A stretch of DNA of 64,000 nucleotides from Aurantiochytrium sp. KH105 (GCA_003116975.1 BGKB01000130.1:62001-126000), one strand, 5' to 3'; shown: positions 19,029 through 31,000, counted from the stretch's first letter. Notes: generated by a model from the sequence alone, not told the origin. Made by a program: numbers and translations.

Positions 19029-19475
19029 CGTGTGCAAGAAAAGAGTCAATCCCCTTGCCCAGCCGACCCGGCGCAGCCTCTCGTCACCAGACGTCGCCTT
19101 GGCGCAGCGGCGCGGCGGTGGCGGCGGCGGCGGCAGCAAAGACTATTTGGGCCGCTCGCTGCTTGCCGCTTGCCGCAAGTCTCTCCCCTGCCGTCACGAG
19201 GTTTGTAGTTCGAGTCCCCGTCCCAGAAGTTCATCCTGCCTCGGATGGCTACAGACAGCTAGAGCCTCTGCATACGTAGAACTTGTAGTTGATCGTGGCT
19301 TGGACTCGAAGTCACAATGACCTAACGCCGCTCAACGGTCGCAACACATGACATAATCTACATTTTGGCTTTTTTGGCGGCCACGCAGACGCCATCGCGT
19401 CGCGCGCGGCACAGCAATAGAGTGGGCTGGCAGCGTCTGGCGCTGCTCGGCGCTGGTGGGCGCATCCTTGAGAAA
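19029..19475. promoter_or_regulatory. Divergent promoter region between the PhoD-like gene and the kinase
   Basis: 447 bases between divergent starts. It includes a GGC-rich run (about 19110-19137) encoding nothing convincing. An in-frame ATG at 19365 could extend the kinase by 37 residues. Confidence 0.45.
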
Positions 19476-20667
19476 ATGAGTGCGGCGCAAAGTTTCGCAC
19501 AGCTTGAGCCTCTTGAGCAAATCGGCAAAGGCGCTACCTCGATGTGCGTCATTGTGAGCGAGAATACGGCGTTGGCCGGAATGGACGCCTTCTTTTTCAA
19601 AGGACTGTTGACTGACGGACGAGAGCTTTAAACACTGTGCGTGTAGAGTCAAGTTGTACGGTAGAAAGCCACCTCGCTCTGACGTCAACGAGGAAAAAGA
19701 TACCCAAGACAAACTCTTTGGTAAGTTCTTAGACAAGGTGATACCTTCTTTCCCGCGTACGTACGTGAAGTCTTCTGACGCGAAGGCTATGACTTTCGAA
19801 GCGGTGAAATGCATCGATATCTTTCGAGCAAAACAAGATGCATCGATGGTTAAACAGGTCATGCGCGAAAAGGAAGCTCTTGAAGCGCTTCTTTCTCGGC
19901 CACATCCATGCCTTATTCGATTCCACGGCTCCTGCAAAGACGATCAAAACCTCTACTTTCTTATGGATTGGGTTGACGGAGGTACCCTCGCTGCGCACTT
20001 GCAAAATTTTCAAAGGGGACTACCATATGCGCACGCCATGGCGTACGTGCAGCAAGTGACAAGCGCACTTGAGCATTTGCATCGTCGCGGGTGGATCCAT
20101 CGAGACCTTAAGGCCAATAATGTCGCGATCGACTCGGCGTCAAAGCGCTGTATCCTCTTCGATTTTGGTTGCGCAAAGTCTCTCGAGACGGATTCCGATC
20201 GCACAACAACTATAATTGGGCTTGGGCATCACTGTGCCCCCGAGCTCGTTCGAGAGGAGCCTCACGGGCGTCCTGCGGACATGTGGAGTCTCGGCGTTCT
20301 TCTCTTTGAGCTGGTCACGGGCGCCCCACCTTTTCCATACGTATTCGCGAATAGCACGGAGGCGCAATGCGAGGCTGTGCGAATGGCAATTTGTAAATCT
20401 GCGACACTTATTCTTGGGTCGGACAAGAACTCTGAGACTTCTTGTGCACAGGATCTCTTGAGCGGCCTGCTCGCGCAAAATCCGGCGTCTCGTCCAAAAG
20501 CCGCCGAAGCTCTTGAGCATAGCTGCTTTAAAAGCCTTGAAAAAGACTGCGATGGACTTGCAATTGCCCCCGCACCATTGAAGGAAGCGTCTTTTCCGCC
20601 GAGAAAAGAAAAAGTCGTAAAGATGGTCGAGCGGCCCTTGGACACTGATCCGTTTGCAAATTGGTGA
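19476..20667 (+). CDS. Serine/threonine protein kinase, two exons
   Basis: Exon 1 is 19476-19543 and exon 2 is 19647-20667, giving 362 residues. The splice restores the Gly-rich loop as IGKGATSIVKLYGRK across the junction, which is strong support. All kinase landmarks follow: the VAIK-type lysine in FEAVKCID, an alpha-C Glu in REKEALEALL, HRDLKANN, DFG (FDFGCAKS), an APE variant (HHCAPELV) and PADMWSLGVLLFEL. A 40-residue lysine-rich insert sits between beta strands 2 and 3. The hinge DWVDGGTLAAHL resembles PDK1-type AGC kinases (GGTL), but no PH domain is present, and the tail after the kinase is short, ending PLDTDPFANW. Classification below Ser/Thr kinase is uncertain. The upstream ATG at 19365 is an alternative start. 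Confidence 0.85.
19544..19646 (+). other. Spliceosomal intron, 103 bases, in the kinase gene
   Basis: Donor GTGCGT at 19544, acceptor GTGTAG ending 19646. Removal joins AT|A into an Ile codon and completes the kinase glycine loop. TTGACTGAC at 19608-19616, about 30 bases before the acceptor, is a good branch-point candidate. Confidence 0.85.
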
Positions 20668-21057
20668 CCATGTCTAAACAGATAATTCTAAAAAGGTGCT
20701 GAGATGACGCATTTGAGCAGACATTTGCATTTGTATGTCACTGCGAGCGGCCGGGATCAAGGAGGGGTCAAGCAGCTACTATTTCTTTTGCGGATAGACG
20801 TGTGCAAAGCCCCAATTTAGGTGTCGGTATCGGCATCTGCAGGTCTCTCGAAAGGGTCAAGAGCTATGCAAAGTCAAGACGTTACCTCTCTCTTTTCGTT
20901 CATACTTTCCTTTTATCCATTTATCCAAGCATTCATTTGTATAGCGAGCTGCCCGTCGCTGCAAGCGGTCCGCGAAGAAGCGAAGGTCAAGACGCATCAA
21001 CTATATCGGGATGTGTTTGTTTGTTTGTTTGTTTGTTTGTTTGTTTGTTTGTTCGTT
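20668..21057. other. Intergenic 3' region between convergent genes
   Basis: 390 bases between the kinase stop and the AIG1-like gene stop. It is more AT-rich than flanking genes and ends in a TTTG microsatellite. No gene seen. Confidence 0.6.
21013..21053. repeat. (TTTG)n microsatellite abutting a stop codon
   Basis: About ten TTTG units end about 5 bases from the AIG1-like gene's stop (21058-21060). In the sense of that gene it is (CAAA)n at the start of the 3' UTR. Confidence 0.9.
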
Positions 21058-22128
21058 CTAAATGAGACCTTCGGCTTGGGCGGCGTGAATTCCAAGCTCG
21101 ATACTGGCAATCACCCCCATGACGAGCGCCAGCGCGTTGATAAAGACAACGATTCCAAAAATGAAGATCATCTCGGAACGCCAGGTCGCCAACATTTTGT
21201 GCAGGAAGGGATACGGGTACTCGTTCGAGAGCCGATAGTTAACGTGCGTCATGAAGATATAATAGCTTCCGTAAAGCGCAACGAAGAGAACCGTTGCCTT
21301 GAATTCGAGCATGTGTTCACGAATAAACGCCCGTTCCTTGATGATCAGCATGTCGAAGACTGCGAGCGGCGTCTGATTAAGATGAGTGAAGAGCATTTTG
21401 GGGCCAAAACTAGTATGGCCGCGCGAGTGGTAGGTCTCGAGGACCGTCTTTCTCCATTTGGGCTCGAACCAGTTGAACTTGAGGAACAAAAGCGCAAGCG
21501 CCACACCAAAGGCACCAACCATGCCCGAACCCATGTATGAAGCCTTGAGGAGCTTGCGCGCCCATGCGATATCCTGATTGTTTGTGACGCCATAGACCCA
21601 AGCAAGTTCTGCCATGAAGCACATGTTCCAGTAAATCAAGGTGGCCAGAATGATGTGAAAGGTCAAGTACGTAAAATGACCATTGACATTCTTTCCGAGC
21701 AGATTCAGCTTGACATCTTTTTCCTCCGGAGGAGTGCTTAGCCAAATTTCCACATAAATGGTGACCCATGCAAGCAAGGTCCCCAGTCCCGTGAGCACAA
21801 CGCGCCATGTCTCCTCGGCCGCAAAAGGCGGCACAACAGGGTCTTCCATGTTGTGCACGAGCAGGGCAATCGCTGCAATGTACAGCAAAGTCCAGAGCAC
21901 CGTCTTGCGCATGACTGCTCGGAACCACTTCAGCTGCCAGTCGTTGAACCCGAAGGCATCCTTGACGACCTCTTCGACGACTTCCTCGGCGGTTTCCAGG
22001 AGCGCCTCGGCGTTCTGTTCAAGGGTCTCCAGGACAGACTTGTCTTCATCTCGGCTTGCGCTCGTGGCGTCGACCGTTGCGCTCCCAGCGCTCTCGCCGC
22101 CGCCCCGGCGCTGGCGTACGTCCGACAT
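21058..22128 (-). CDS. Polytopic membrane protein, AIG1/FAR-17a (FAHFA hydrolase)-like
   Basis: 356 residues from ATG 22128 (MSDVRQRRGGG), preferred over the in-frame ATG at 22215 because the intervening residues are repetitive QAIR units. A soluble acidic N-terminus (about 90 residues) precedes six predicted membrane segments: KTVLWTLLYIAAIALLV, a segment around VLTGLGTLLAWVTIYVEI, FTYLTFHIILATLIYW, GAFGVALALLFL, ATVLFVALYGSYYIFM and EMIFIFGIVVFINALALV. The GHFTYLTFHI stretch and the FTHLNQTPLAVFDML stretch resemble the conserved Thr-containing (KYLT...) and His-containing (LNH..HT.P) motifs of AIG1/ADTRP proteins. Those proteins are membrane threonine hydrolases of fatty-acid esters of hydroxy fatty acids. 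The family assignment is by eye and moderate. The rolling-stone-like gene near 57 kb has a similar topology. Confidence 0.65.
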   Translation of the reverse strand: MSDVRQRRGGGESAGSATVDATSASRDEDKSVLETLEQNAEALLETAEEVVEEVVKDAFGFNDWQLKWFRAVMRKTVLWTLLYIAAIALLVHNMEDPVVPPFAAEETWRVVLTGLGTLLAWVTIYVEIWLSTPPEEKDVKLNLLGKNVNGHFTYLTFHIILATLIYWNMCFMAELAWVYGVTNNQDIAWARKLLKASYMGSGMVGAFGVALALLFLKFNWFEPKWRKTVLETYHSRGHTSFGPKMLFTHLNQTPLAVFDMLIIKERAFIREHMLEFKATVLFVALYGSYYIFMTHVNYRLSNEYPYPFLHKMLATWRSEMIFIFGIVVFINALALVMGVIASIELGIHAAQAEGLI

Positions 22129-23397
22129 GACGCCCTGCTGCGCTCGTATTGCTTGCACCGCCTGGGCGGGCTGCTCTCGTATTGCTTGTACTGCCTGGGC
22201 TGCGAAGGCACGCACGCCAACGTGTTTTGGAGTGCCAAGCAGGCGGCAAAGGTAGTACTACTAGTAGGCCTACAAACCTCATAGTAGTATACTAGTATAG
22301 GCCTAGTGTACGTGCGGGGTAGGTGCACACAAGAGAGAGCCCAATGCCACCGTTCGTGTCTCGTCTCGTCTCGTCTCGCCGCATCCTGGGATTTGGGCGA
22401 ACGACGATTTCGATGTGACTAAGAGCCTGTTGGTGATATGTTTCACAGCTCTTTTGATCGCAGTGCATTTGCCTCGCCTTTGCAGAGCAGTCACCATGAT
22501 CACAGTCACCATAATCACAGTCACCATTGGCCTACTCTGCGCGTCATCATCTTTAACTAGTTTCAACTAGTTTCGAGCTAAGTGTTGCGTGTATACTCTC
22601 AAGACAATTCGGCTCTCTGAATGCAATGCAAAAGCATTTTATTCACGCTAGGTGGACTAGCTTAGCGCACGTGCAGCAAGAGCCGACTGCATGCCATACC
22701 AGTGTAAAGGTAAGAGGTTGCAGTCCCATCAGAGGACCTATCCGACCCCACGAAGGTTGGGCTCTTGAGTCGATTCATCCAGTCGAAAGACGAGAGCACC
22801 CACTGCAAATTGCCGACTCGCACTACGACACTGCGCGCAGTGACAGCAGACCGATGAACTTGACGATAAAATGACGATGAGGCGTGTGTTGTGCAAGTGT
22901 TTCCAGTTTCTTTGCTGAGCAAGATCGTCTTTCTTCTCTGTTGAGAAATAATCACGTGTGTTTCTCTTTTGAGAAATAATGACGTGTGTTGACAGCAACG
23001 CCACAGAAGCGGTAAGGTCAACCTGACACCCACGGCAAGTCTACAAGAGACTTTCCGTGGCAAATCCCGTCCTATCTTGACAGCCAGTAGCTCATGAGAC
23101 ATTGAGATAAGTCTAACAGCGTTCGCAGCATGAACTAGCACGACCAGAAGATTAGTACTGAGCAAGCTCTTCACTGCATCTTCTCGATAAACCTTTAATG
23201 TGGTGAGAACATCGAACTCCATCACCACACCAGCTTGTCTCGTCAGACCCAAAGCTACCCTGGCGTTCCTATCGTACATAGTCCTACAAGCAATCCATTG
23301 GTCCCAAGCAATTTCATCACTTTCTCACTGCTGACCACCTCGGAAGGCTATAGAATTGTTTTGCGAAATTTGGGAACACATTTTTTATCATTCATCA
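22129..23397. other. Poorly explained region between two minus-strand genes
   Basis: About 1.27 kb. It holds two TAGGCCTA palindromes (22265-22272 and 22298-22305), three near-copies of CACAGTCACCAT near 22490-22528, two CAACTAGTTTC units near 22550-22573, and the candidate minus-strand frame at 22662-23279. Otherwise no gene is evident. Confidence 0.5.
22662..23279 (-). CDS. Candidate ORF, unrecognised (low confidence)
   Basis: 205 codons without a stop. The first 90 residues look protein-like (MEFDVLTTLKVYREDAVKS, LLVVLVHAANAVRLISMSH) with a possible amphipathic or membrane helix. The second half is low quality: duplicated VIISQ/SLFLKRETH elements arise from a short DNA duplication near 22935-22990 (GAGAAATAATCACGTGTGTT versus GAGAAATAATGACGTGTGTT). 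No domain recognised. It may be a chance frame, a non-coding transcript or a relic. Confidence 0.2.
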   Translation of the reverse strand: MYDRNARVALGLTRQAGVVMEFDVLTTLKVYREDAVKSLLSTNLLVVLVHAANAVRLISMSHELLAVKIGRDLPRKVSCRLAVGVRLTLPLLWRCCQHTSLFLKRETHVIISQQRRKTILLSKETGNTCTTHASSSFYRQVHRSAVTARSVVVRVGNLQWVLSSFDWMNRLKSPTFVGSDRSSDGTATSYLYTGMACSRLLLHVR

Positions 23398-24072
23398 TCA
23401 ATCGTAAACGATCGCAGGTAGGGGTTCGTCGCCAAAAATGCGCTTCGAGAATCGCGTGTAGGCGGAGGCGGCAAAGTCGATGCTTGTTGGCCAAAAAGAC
23501 CAGCCGGTGAGCTCGCTGGTGGCGACGGCAGAGTTGCCGCTGTGCATGCCGGTGATATTTCCATCGAGCCTGACCACAACGAGCATGCGTGTGCAATGTG
23601 AGACAGCGCAGAGACGCAAGCTGTTGGAAGTGGACCCATTGAAACTCACGCCGGGCGCTACGACGCCCACCAGACTCTTTTCGTTGCCGTAATAAATGTA
23701 CGCAGCATTTCTGAGTGCTTCGCGATGCGCAGCACCTTGCGTTGCCGTCATGGTGGAGGTCCGCAGGCTGAGGCGCTGTGATAGGCGGTCCCGCGCGCTC
23801 CGCATGAGCGCTGTTCCGTAGCGGACGCTTGAGTCCAATGCGGCGACCGCAAAGGCCCAGTTCAAGAAGACTGCATTGCGAAGTGGGATGACGCTGCCGT
23901 GACGCGCCGTGAAAGCCATCACATTCCCATCCACGCTGAGGACGCATTCCACGCGCGTGCAGCGCGTGTGGATGACCAGCCGGTTGCTGCCGTGCTGATT
24001 CCACTGATCGTAGAAGAAGACAATTGTTGTCTCCTCATCTCCAATCCACGAGTCACACTGCGCCTTGGACAT
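23398..24072 (-). CDS. Hypothetical protein with an internal duplication
   Basis: 224 residues from ATG 24072 (MSKAQCDSW). An in-frame ATG at 24228 lies upstream in repeat-derived Leu/Ala/Cys-rich sequence and is unlikely. Two homologous halves can be aligned: residues about 30-90 (RLVIHTRCTRVECVLSVDGN ... FAVAALDSSVRYG) and about 150-215 (LRLCAVSHCTRMLVVVRLDG ... IDFAASAYTRF). They share CTR, a hydrophobic strand, DGN and a W..A..D..A/S pattern. Function unknown; the fold could be a small duplicated beta domain. The upstream leader carries (CTTG)n in sense. Confidence 0.65.
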   Translation of the reverse strand: MSKAQCDSWIGDEETTIVFFYDQWNQHGSNRLVIHTRCTRVECVLSVDGNVMAFTARHGSVIPLRNAVFLNWAFAVAALDSSVRYGTALMRSARDRLSQRLSLRTSTMTATQGAAHREALRNAAYIYYGNEKSLVGVVAPGVSFNGSTSNSLRLCAVSHCTRMLVVVRLDGNITGMHSGNSAVATSELTGWSFWPTSIDFAASAYTRFSKRIFGDEPLPAIVYD

Positions 24073-25016
24073 CTTTTCAGTCCCTTTCGTACGTTCGTGA
24101 TGATGTCGCGGGGACCGCAAGCAAGCACGCAAGTTAGCAAGCAAGCAAGCAAGCAAGCGGGCAAGTTTGCTCGCACGCACGCACCCACGCGCGTACGCAA
24201 GACGAGGCGAGGCGAGGTGAGGCAACACGCAGACCCCTTTTGAGAATTGCTCGCCAGGTCGCTAGTTCGCCCGTTCGCCCGGACATCGAAGAGATGGGAA
24301 AGCACGTGCACAAGCCAAGTGGGAAGGGGTGAAAAGTAACTAGTTCAGAGCTAGTGCTCAAACTATAATCCCCGTGCTTAGGACTACACGCGCGTGCAAG
24401 CAGCGCTCTCCAGGCAAACCACTGTCCGCGCAGCCGTGGCGTCGCCGCGTGGTATCCCGTACCGTCGCGCGGAGCGAGTCTGCCGCGCCGCGCGCGAGCC
24501 CCCCGCCGCGGCGGCGCTCGAGAGGCCTCCGCCGCGCAGTCTCGCGCGGGTGTCGTCGGTCGGCACCGCCTCGCGAGGCCCGGCCTGCGCGTGGGCCCAG
24601 GCGCAAGGAAAGAAAGAAATCGAAATCCCGCGCCTCATCTCGCCCCCGACAACCCCGCTCGGCCCCGCGCGGCCCCGCGCGGCTCCGCTCGGCCCCGCCC
24701 GGGCCAGCCCGGCCGGGCCCCGTCTGCGGCGGAGGAGACCCGCGGGAGCCCTTGCTCGCGCGGCCGCTGCGGGTGCGCGGAGAGAGGTAGGTGCTCGCGG
24801 CGTCTCGCCGCGTTCGCGCCCTCGGCGCTGCTGCTGCTCGACAAAAGAAGTCGAAGCAAGAAGTGACTAGCCAGGAGTCGGGCCGCGGCCGGGGAAGAAG
24901 AAGGCGCCGCACGCTGCGGCGGCGCCATCATCTTCGTCGTTGTCTTCGTCGTCCGTCATTGAAGACGACGATTGCACTTACAGCACGTACGTGCGGCGTC
25001 GCGAATCGACGAAATC
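24073..25016. promoter_or_regulatory. Divergent upstream region with an extreme GC block
   Basis: About 940 bases between the duplicated small protein (-) and the LRR/ARM/SPRY gene (+). It contains (GCAA)n at 24136-24159 and a very GC-rich block at about 24440-24790 with GGCCCCGC-like units. Long open frames on both strands here are GC artefacts. It likely holds both promoters. Confidence 0.5.
24136..24159. repeat. (GCAA)n microsatellite
   Basis: Five to six GCAA units in the leader of the minus-strand gene, flanked by related GCAAGTT and GCACGCAC sequence. Confidence 0.8.
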
Positions 25017-28000
25017 ATGGTGAAAACAAATCAGCTCGTCTGTGCGCCCAAGACACTTCCTCGTCGCGGGAGCTTCAAAATATCGCCAAAACTCCGCCTT
25101 CGAAGATCAACCTCGAGTGCGCACACCGGGGAGCGTGCAAACGTAGATCCAAAGTCGCCTCAGCAACACGTCTTCCGAAGAAAATTCTCTTTTCGCCGAT
25201 CAGGCACAAGCGCATCCTCCGAAAGCGTTCGCAAGGACGAGTTTTATGAAGGCGATGCGAGCAGCGATGATGGGTATATGGACTCCCCTCGATCCTCCAT
25301 GCGCCAAATTGATACAAGGCCGAACGGTTCCTCGTCATCATCAAGGCCAAATGGGTCTTCATCCTCGTCCAAATTAAATGTCTTGGGAAGCAAACTGAAG
25401 CGGAGTATTAGCAAGCGGTCAAAATCATCACAGAACGAGTCGGAAGGACCTGAGCAACGAGACAATCCCGACGACGATGTACAAGTAGAAGTTGAAGAAG
25501 AAGAGGGTGTAGTAGTCGTTGAAGAAGAAGAGGACAACGACGATGAAAGAAGACGGCATGGTGATATGAAAGACAAAGAAACTTCCGCGGCCTCGACAGA
25601 CGGCGTGCAAGCCCTCACACAGGCCTCAGAGTCTATTGAGGATGCTGAGAAGCGAGAAGGGGAGCGCGCCGAACAGCGTCGTAGTGCCGAGTCTTCCAAG
25701 AGACGCTCGCTTCGAGACGCCATCGACGAGACGCTCGAGTATGACCAGCTTCCCAGCGAGCTCGCCTTCGAAGAAGAAGTAAGCAATCACGCAGAGGACG
25801 TCGCACTCGCAGTCAACGGAGAAGATGTAAACGATGGATTCGCTCGTCAACGCCGGCGTCCCTCCGATAAACGGTACCTCCGGCGGCGCAGCAGCTGCTA
25901 CAAGGTTTTTAATGTTGTCGAGGCCGTCTTCTTGCACGACGATTCCTCGCTCGCGCACTGTGTAACCTCCTTTCTTTCTGTTCGTCAGCACGTGGGCCTC
26001 GCTCAGGTCTCCCGTGCGCTGCTCGAAACTGTGCGCGAGGTGCCTCTTCGTCTTGATTACAGCAAACGCGTCGTGGACCCTCAACTTTTGGAAAGTGTGT
26101 TTGGTCCACGTTCCCGCAATTCGCGCGCAACGTCATGGCGTGTTGCAGGCCTTTACTCGAGTATCTCTGACTTGCGCACCCTTTTCAACGTCATTGATCC
26201 TGGCGACCTCGAGTTCATTGGTCTTGTCAACCCACGTGTGCGATCACTCGAACCAATGCGCGCATGTACGAAACTTATGCGCTTCGAGCTTCACGGGTGC
26301 GAATCCGCGCTGAGTCTCGAACCGCTTTTGGACCTTGCTCCAACGCTTCGAGGTCTTTCTCTGCTTGCATGTCGACAGATTGAGGATGTCAGTATCGCGG
26401 AGCACCTTCCGGAGCTACGCATGCTATCAATCTTTAGGTCATCACGGATCAAGAACCTTCCCGAATTTGCACGCTCCAGTCAGCTCGAGTTTCTCAGCGC
26501 TGGCGAATGCGCTGATCTCGCCTCCATGGATCCAATTCGCTGTCTCAATCACCTCCGCGTTCTCGATCTATCGCACGTGCGCTCAGTCACGTCGCTCGAG
26601 CATCTTCGTTCTGCCTCGCAACTCCGCGTACTCATTCTGGATCGCTGCGTCAATCTGACCTCGCTCCAAGGGCTCGAGTGCTGCAATGCACTCGAGGTTC
26701 TTCGCTTGAACTTTATCTCCGAGCTACCGTCTCTGTGCGGTCTCGAGCATTGTCCAAACCTGACCTCGCTCGAACTCACGGGCCTCCGGAACATTGAAGA
26801 CCTTTCGCCGCTCGCAGAGTGTGAGAAGCTCGAGGATCTACTGTTGCTCAAGTGCTCCAAAGTAGTATCCTTGGGACCTCTCCGGAGTCTTACGCGGTCG
26901 ATGCGGCGTCTGATCATCTCGGGGTGCCAGCGTCTACAGAGCGAAGACGATGCTGGTGTAATCGAAGCCTGCACGCGTCTTATTGTCTTTGAATGCGCCG
27001 CGTGTCATCCTGGTCTGCTTATTAGTCTCATGAACTGCACGCGTCCCACGATTCTGGCTGCTGCAGAGCGGGAACTTCCTGTTCTATCGCAGTACGACTT
27101 TGAGACCGCGGCTCTTCCCGAGGTCAAGCGCCGCCTCTCTGCGGACGCTAATGCCAACGACAAGAGGGCGGCTCTGCGCGTTATTCAAGCGTGCAGTGCC
27201 AACAATCTCATGCTCTCTGCCATGGTCCGCGAAGATGTCGTCGAAGCGCTCGTTTCTTCTCTGTTTTCGGCGGAAGAATGCGCCGAGGTTGACGAAACGT
27301 GCTCGGAGCAATCGCAGGAAATGGATTGTGGTGGCGACGCCCATCGAGCGGCTGCATCCATGCGGTCACGCGACTACGTTGTTGAGGCCCTGCGCGCCCT
27401 CGGCGCCCTTATCAAGGACACAGAGTCGTCGAGACGCGTCCTTGGAGTTGCGCTGTCCGTGGAGCACATTGCTGGGCTCATTTTCGTGCCGGAGGATCTC
27501 GTCGAGGCCCGCGAAGAACTCAAGGGCGACCTTCTTGTTCCTTCGGGAACCCTTCTCGATGAGGAAAAGTGTACCGCGGAGGCCGCCCGCGTGCTGGCGC
27601 GTGTGCTTCAGCACACCCCGGCTTCGGGCCGATCGGCCCTTTCGTCGCGCATCATCGAAACAAATGCACCGCTCGTTGCCGTTGACATGATGTCAGCTTG
27701 CTCCATGGACCGCACTCGTCGTCCCCTCATCGTCTTTCTCAACACGCTCCTCGATGCAAACTGTGTCAGTTCGGCGATGCGAGAAAACCTTGCGCATGAT
27801 CTGCTCGAGGTCGGTCTCGTCGACGCTCTCCTCGCGACAAGCGAATTTGCTTCCATCGAGACGCAGATGCTCACGGTGGCTCTTCTTGCATCCGTCAGCA
27901 AAGCAGGCGATGCTGGAGTTGTTTTAATCAAGGCGCTTTGTAAGCGTAGTGGGTCATTTGATCGACTCGTGGCTCTCTTGAACAGCTCGGAAGATCGCGA

Positions 28001-31000
28001 GGTTCTTCGATCAATTGTGCAGGTGTTGCTGCAGACGCCAGTTGAGTGTACACGCACGGTTGCTCAGACGCCCAAGCTGCTCACAAGCCTTATGGCTTGC
28101 ATGCAGCGCGAGCTGCACTACGAGGATCATGCTCACTTTTCTTCGCAAAGCGAAGCCTCACTCCTTCTACTCACAATTCAATTCATGGGCGTCCTCGCGC
28201 GGCATCATGAGAGTGCATGTGTTATGATCTCAGAGGAGGCGAGCACGAGTGCGGGCGTGCGGTCTGCTCGTTCTCGCGCAGCCCCGCCATCGCGCTGCAG
28301 CCTTCCGAGCTGCCAGATTGTGAGAGAGCTCCATGGCGTCATCCTGAATGGCCCTTATGTGACTCGCATTGCATGCGCCCGGGTTCTCGTGGACCTTGCG
28401 CGTGCTTCGCAACGTTTCAAAGTCGCTCTCGTGGATTCCTTCAAGCATAGCAAGGGGCTCAAGGACCTCTTTATGCTCGCTGCGCAAGGCGCTTCGTCGA
28501 CTTCGGATGTTATGGCTGGTCTCGATCTCCTGCTCATATTGCTGGAGGAGCCAGGCGTCGCCGATCTTGGTGCGAGGTTTAGCACCGTTCAAGCAAGTGG
28601 TTTTACCCAAGGTCTCGTACGCCTCGCGCTGATGGCACGCACGCAAGACCATGTCGACGCCGTCGCGCGTGCGCTGGCCTTGATGCTCGCGTCAAGATCA
28701 CAGCGTCTGATCCATGATGGGGTGATTGTCTCTTTGGTTGGCAAGGTGCAGACGATGAACATTCACATTCAAACCCACATGCCCTGGGTGCTATCGCGCA
28801 GTCGACGGCGCTCTTCTCCAAGTCGCATGAACGCCTCGGCAAGGAACAGAGGTACTGAGCGAGCTGCTGCTCTCCGCATGCTGGTGGCGCTCATCGACCT
28901 CGGAAGGGCCGAGGACGTGGTAAAAACACTCGGCAACCTGCGGGTCTTCGACCATCTGGCGGCGAGTCTGGTCGACGATGACCATGCTTGCCGTGAGCTC
29001 GCTGTTCGGCTGCTCGAAGTGACAATGCAAATCTGTGATGATCAGAGCGACTGCGCGCGCGGGCAAAAGCAATCGGCGTCAATCCAGAAGCTCTTCATAC
29101 AGAGCATTGTTCGAAATCCGCTTTTGCCTCGCTTCCCTTCCTTGGTTCTGCAGGCCTTAATCGAACTTCTTGCCTCGGGGAGCTCCAAGGCCAGAGTCTC
29201 GAGTGCTCGCGTGCTGGCCATGGCTATTTCCCGCTGTGAAGATGTATGCCATGCATTGCTCGGCTCCCAGGAACACCTCTCCTTTGAACAGCAGGAGGCG
29301 CATCGAAGGAGCCGAGGAAGTGCAGGAAGCCGTGCGAGTTTGACCCTGAGCGGGCTGCGCTCCCTGCACAATGCAGGACCCGAGAGTCCTCAAGATGGAA
29401 GCGACAAGGAAAGCGATGACGAGGGTCAAATCTCGTGCCATGGAAGTACTGACGATGACGACGACGATGACGACAACGACATCGCCGATCCGAGAAACTA
29501 TTCTTCGAATATGCACGCATCATTGACTTCGCACAGCAGAGCGGAGCGAATGATGTCGACCGAGTTCGTGGACGAGCATCACGCGCTCCCACCTCCTCCC
29601 CCGCTAGCGCGACGTTCCTCTCGATGGAGCAGCGACTTCACCTTGGGTGGGCCGGAGATGAGCTTTCTCAGGCTTCATGTTGCTGGCGCTCAAAGGCAGA
29701 GATCACGTAAACAACAAGACTACAGGCGCGAGGTGGAGGAGGAGGCGGAGGACGAAGAACGGCATTGCGGCAGCGACGGCACGGAGGCCCGCGAGGAGGA
29801 CACGGAACAAGGCATGGGTGCCGTTGCGCATCGGGACCGGAAGGGAGGCATGTGCGCTGAGGCGCGGCCTGCTCCTCTTGTCACAACAGACAACGTAGCC
29901 CTCGATGAAGACGGAGACAATATATTCATTGCACTTCGGGTGCTTCTTATGGAGCCGTGCCTTCCTAGTAGACGGTCCGTCTCGATGGCAAAGGATGGCC
30001 TTGTGGAGGTTAGTGTTGCAGGTGGTTTGACCGATTCATGGGAGCACACCGTCGAAGACATGGGGCGGGGAACTACCTGGAGTTCTCTCTCTGCATGTGA
30101 AGCTGCGCCGCAGCCCCTTGCTGAGGAAGTCGAGGCTGGTTGTGAGCTTGTCGAGGCGCTCATCAAGGCTGACGCTTCGCGAGTCCGTACTTTAGTGCTT
30201 CAGCCCGTCGTGGACGCGCTGTGCAAACCTGACGAGGGAGCAGACCAATCCCGTGCAGTTGAGGTACTGCTAGGTCTGAGTTCCAAGGATACGTGTGAGC
30301 CCCTGGTGGCTGCTCTCGTCGACCTCGAGGCTTTTTCGGCGTTGGCCATCTATCTTTGCTCATCTGCGCTTGCTGCAGACACACGACTTCGAGGTTATAA
30401 GGCGCTCGCTGCCTTTGTCCATGGACGAAGTGACCGGCTGCTTGTGCTGGACGAGCACGCGCCCTTGCTCAAGAGTATTGTGGATAAGGTACTGGTGGGC
30501 GATGTTGATCTTTACGCATCATTCGTGGACTTGCTTGGGTCTCTGCGAAATCCGGATGAAGCTGACTTTATTGAACTTTGCGCAAGGTTTGCCGAAGCCG
30601 GGCTAGCAGATGGACTCAAACGGTGGCAGACGCGTCTGGCTGAAGGGGGCGCCTCGCGAGCCCGTTGCCGCGCCGAGGTGGATCTGGGCCGTGCTCTACT
30701 CGTTCCAGCACTGCACGGTTCCACTGCCGTGCTGGATGCCGACTCTATCGCCGATCTAGAAGACTTAGTGTCAGGTCTCTTTGCTTCGGATGAGCGCCTC
30801 GAGTTGCGAATCGCATACGGTCGTCTTCTGGGAACTCTTGACCCCGGATTTCTTGATGATGCATCGGAGGTCTTTGGCGGTACCGTTGCGCAGGGCCAAA
30901 CCTTTAGGGATCTCTCAATGCAGGAGCGCTTGTATGAGGCCGAACAACTTCGGTCGTACCATGTGGTGTTCCAGAGAGTTCGCGGATTCCCGGTCGTGTT

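Noticed and set aside
19198-19240. GTAGTTCGAGTCCCC, resembling a tRNA T-arm
   Set aside because: Flanking bases do not pair as a T-stem and no D-arm, anticodon arm or acceptor stem is found upstream.
24358-24912. Long minus-strand frames in the GC block before the LRR/ARM/SPRY gene
   Set aside because: Very high GC removes stop codons in all frames; translations are Arg/Ala/Gly-rich.
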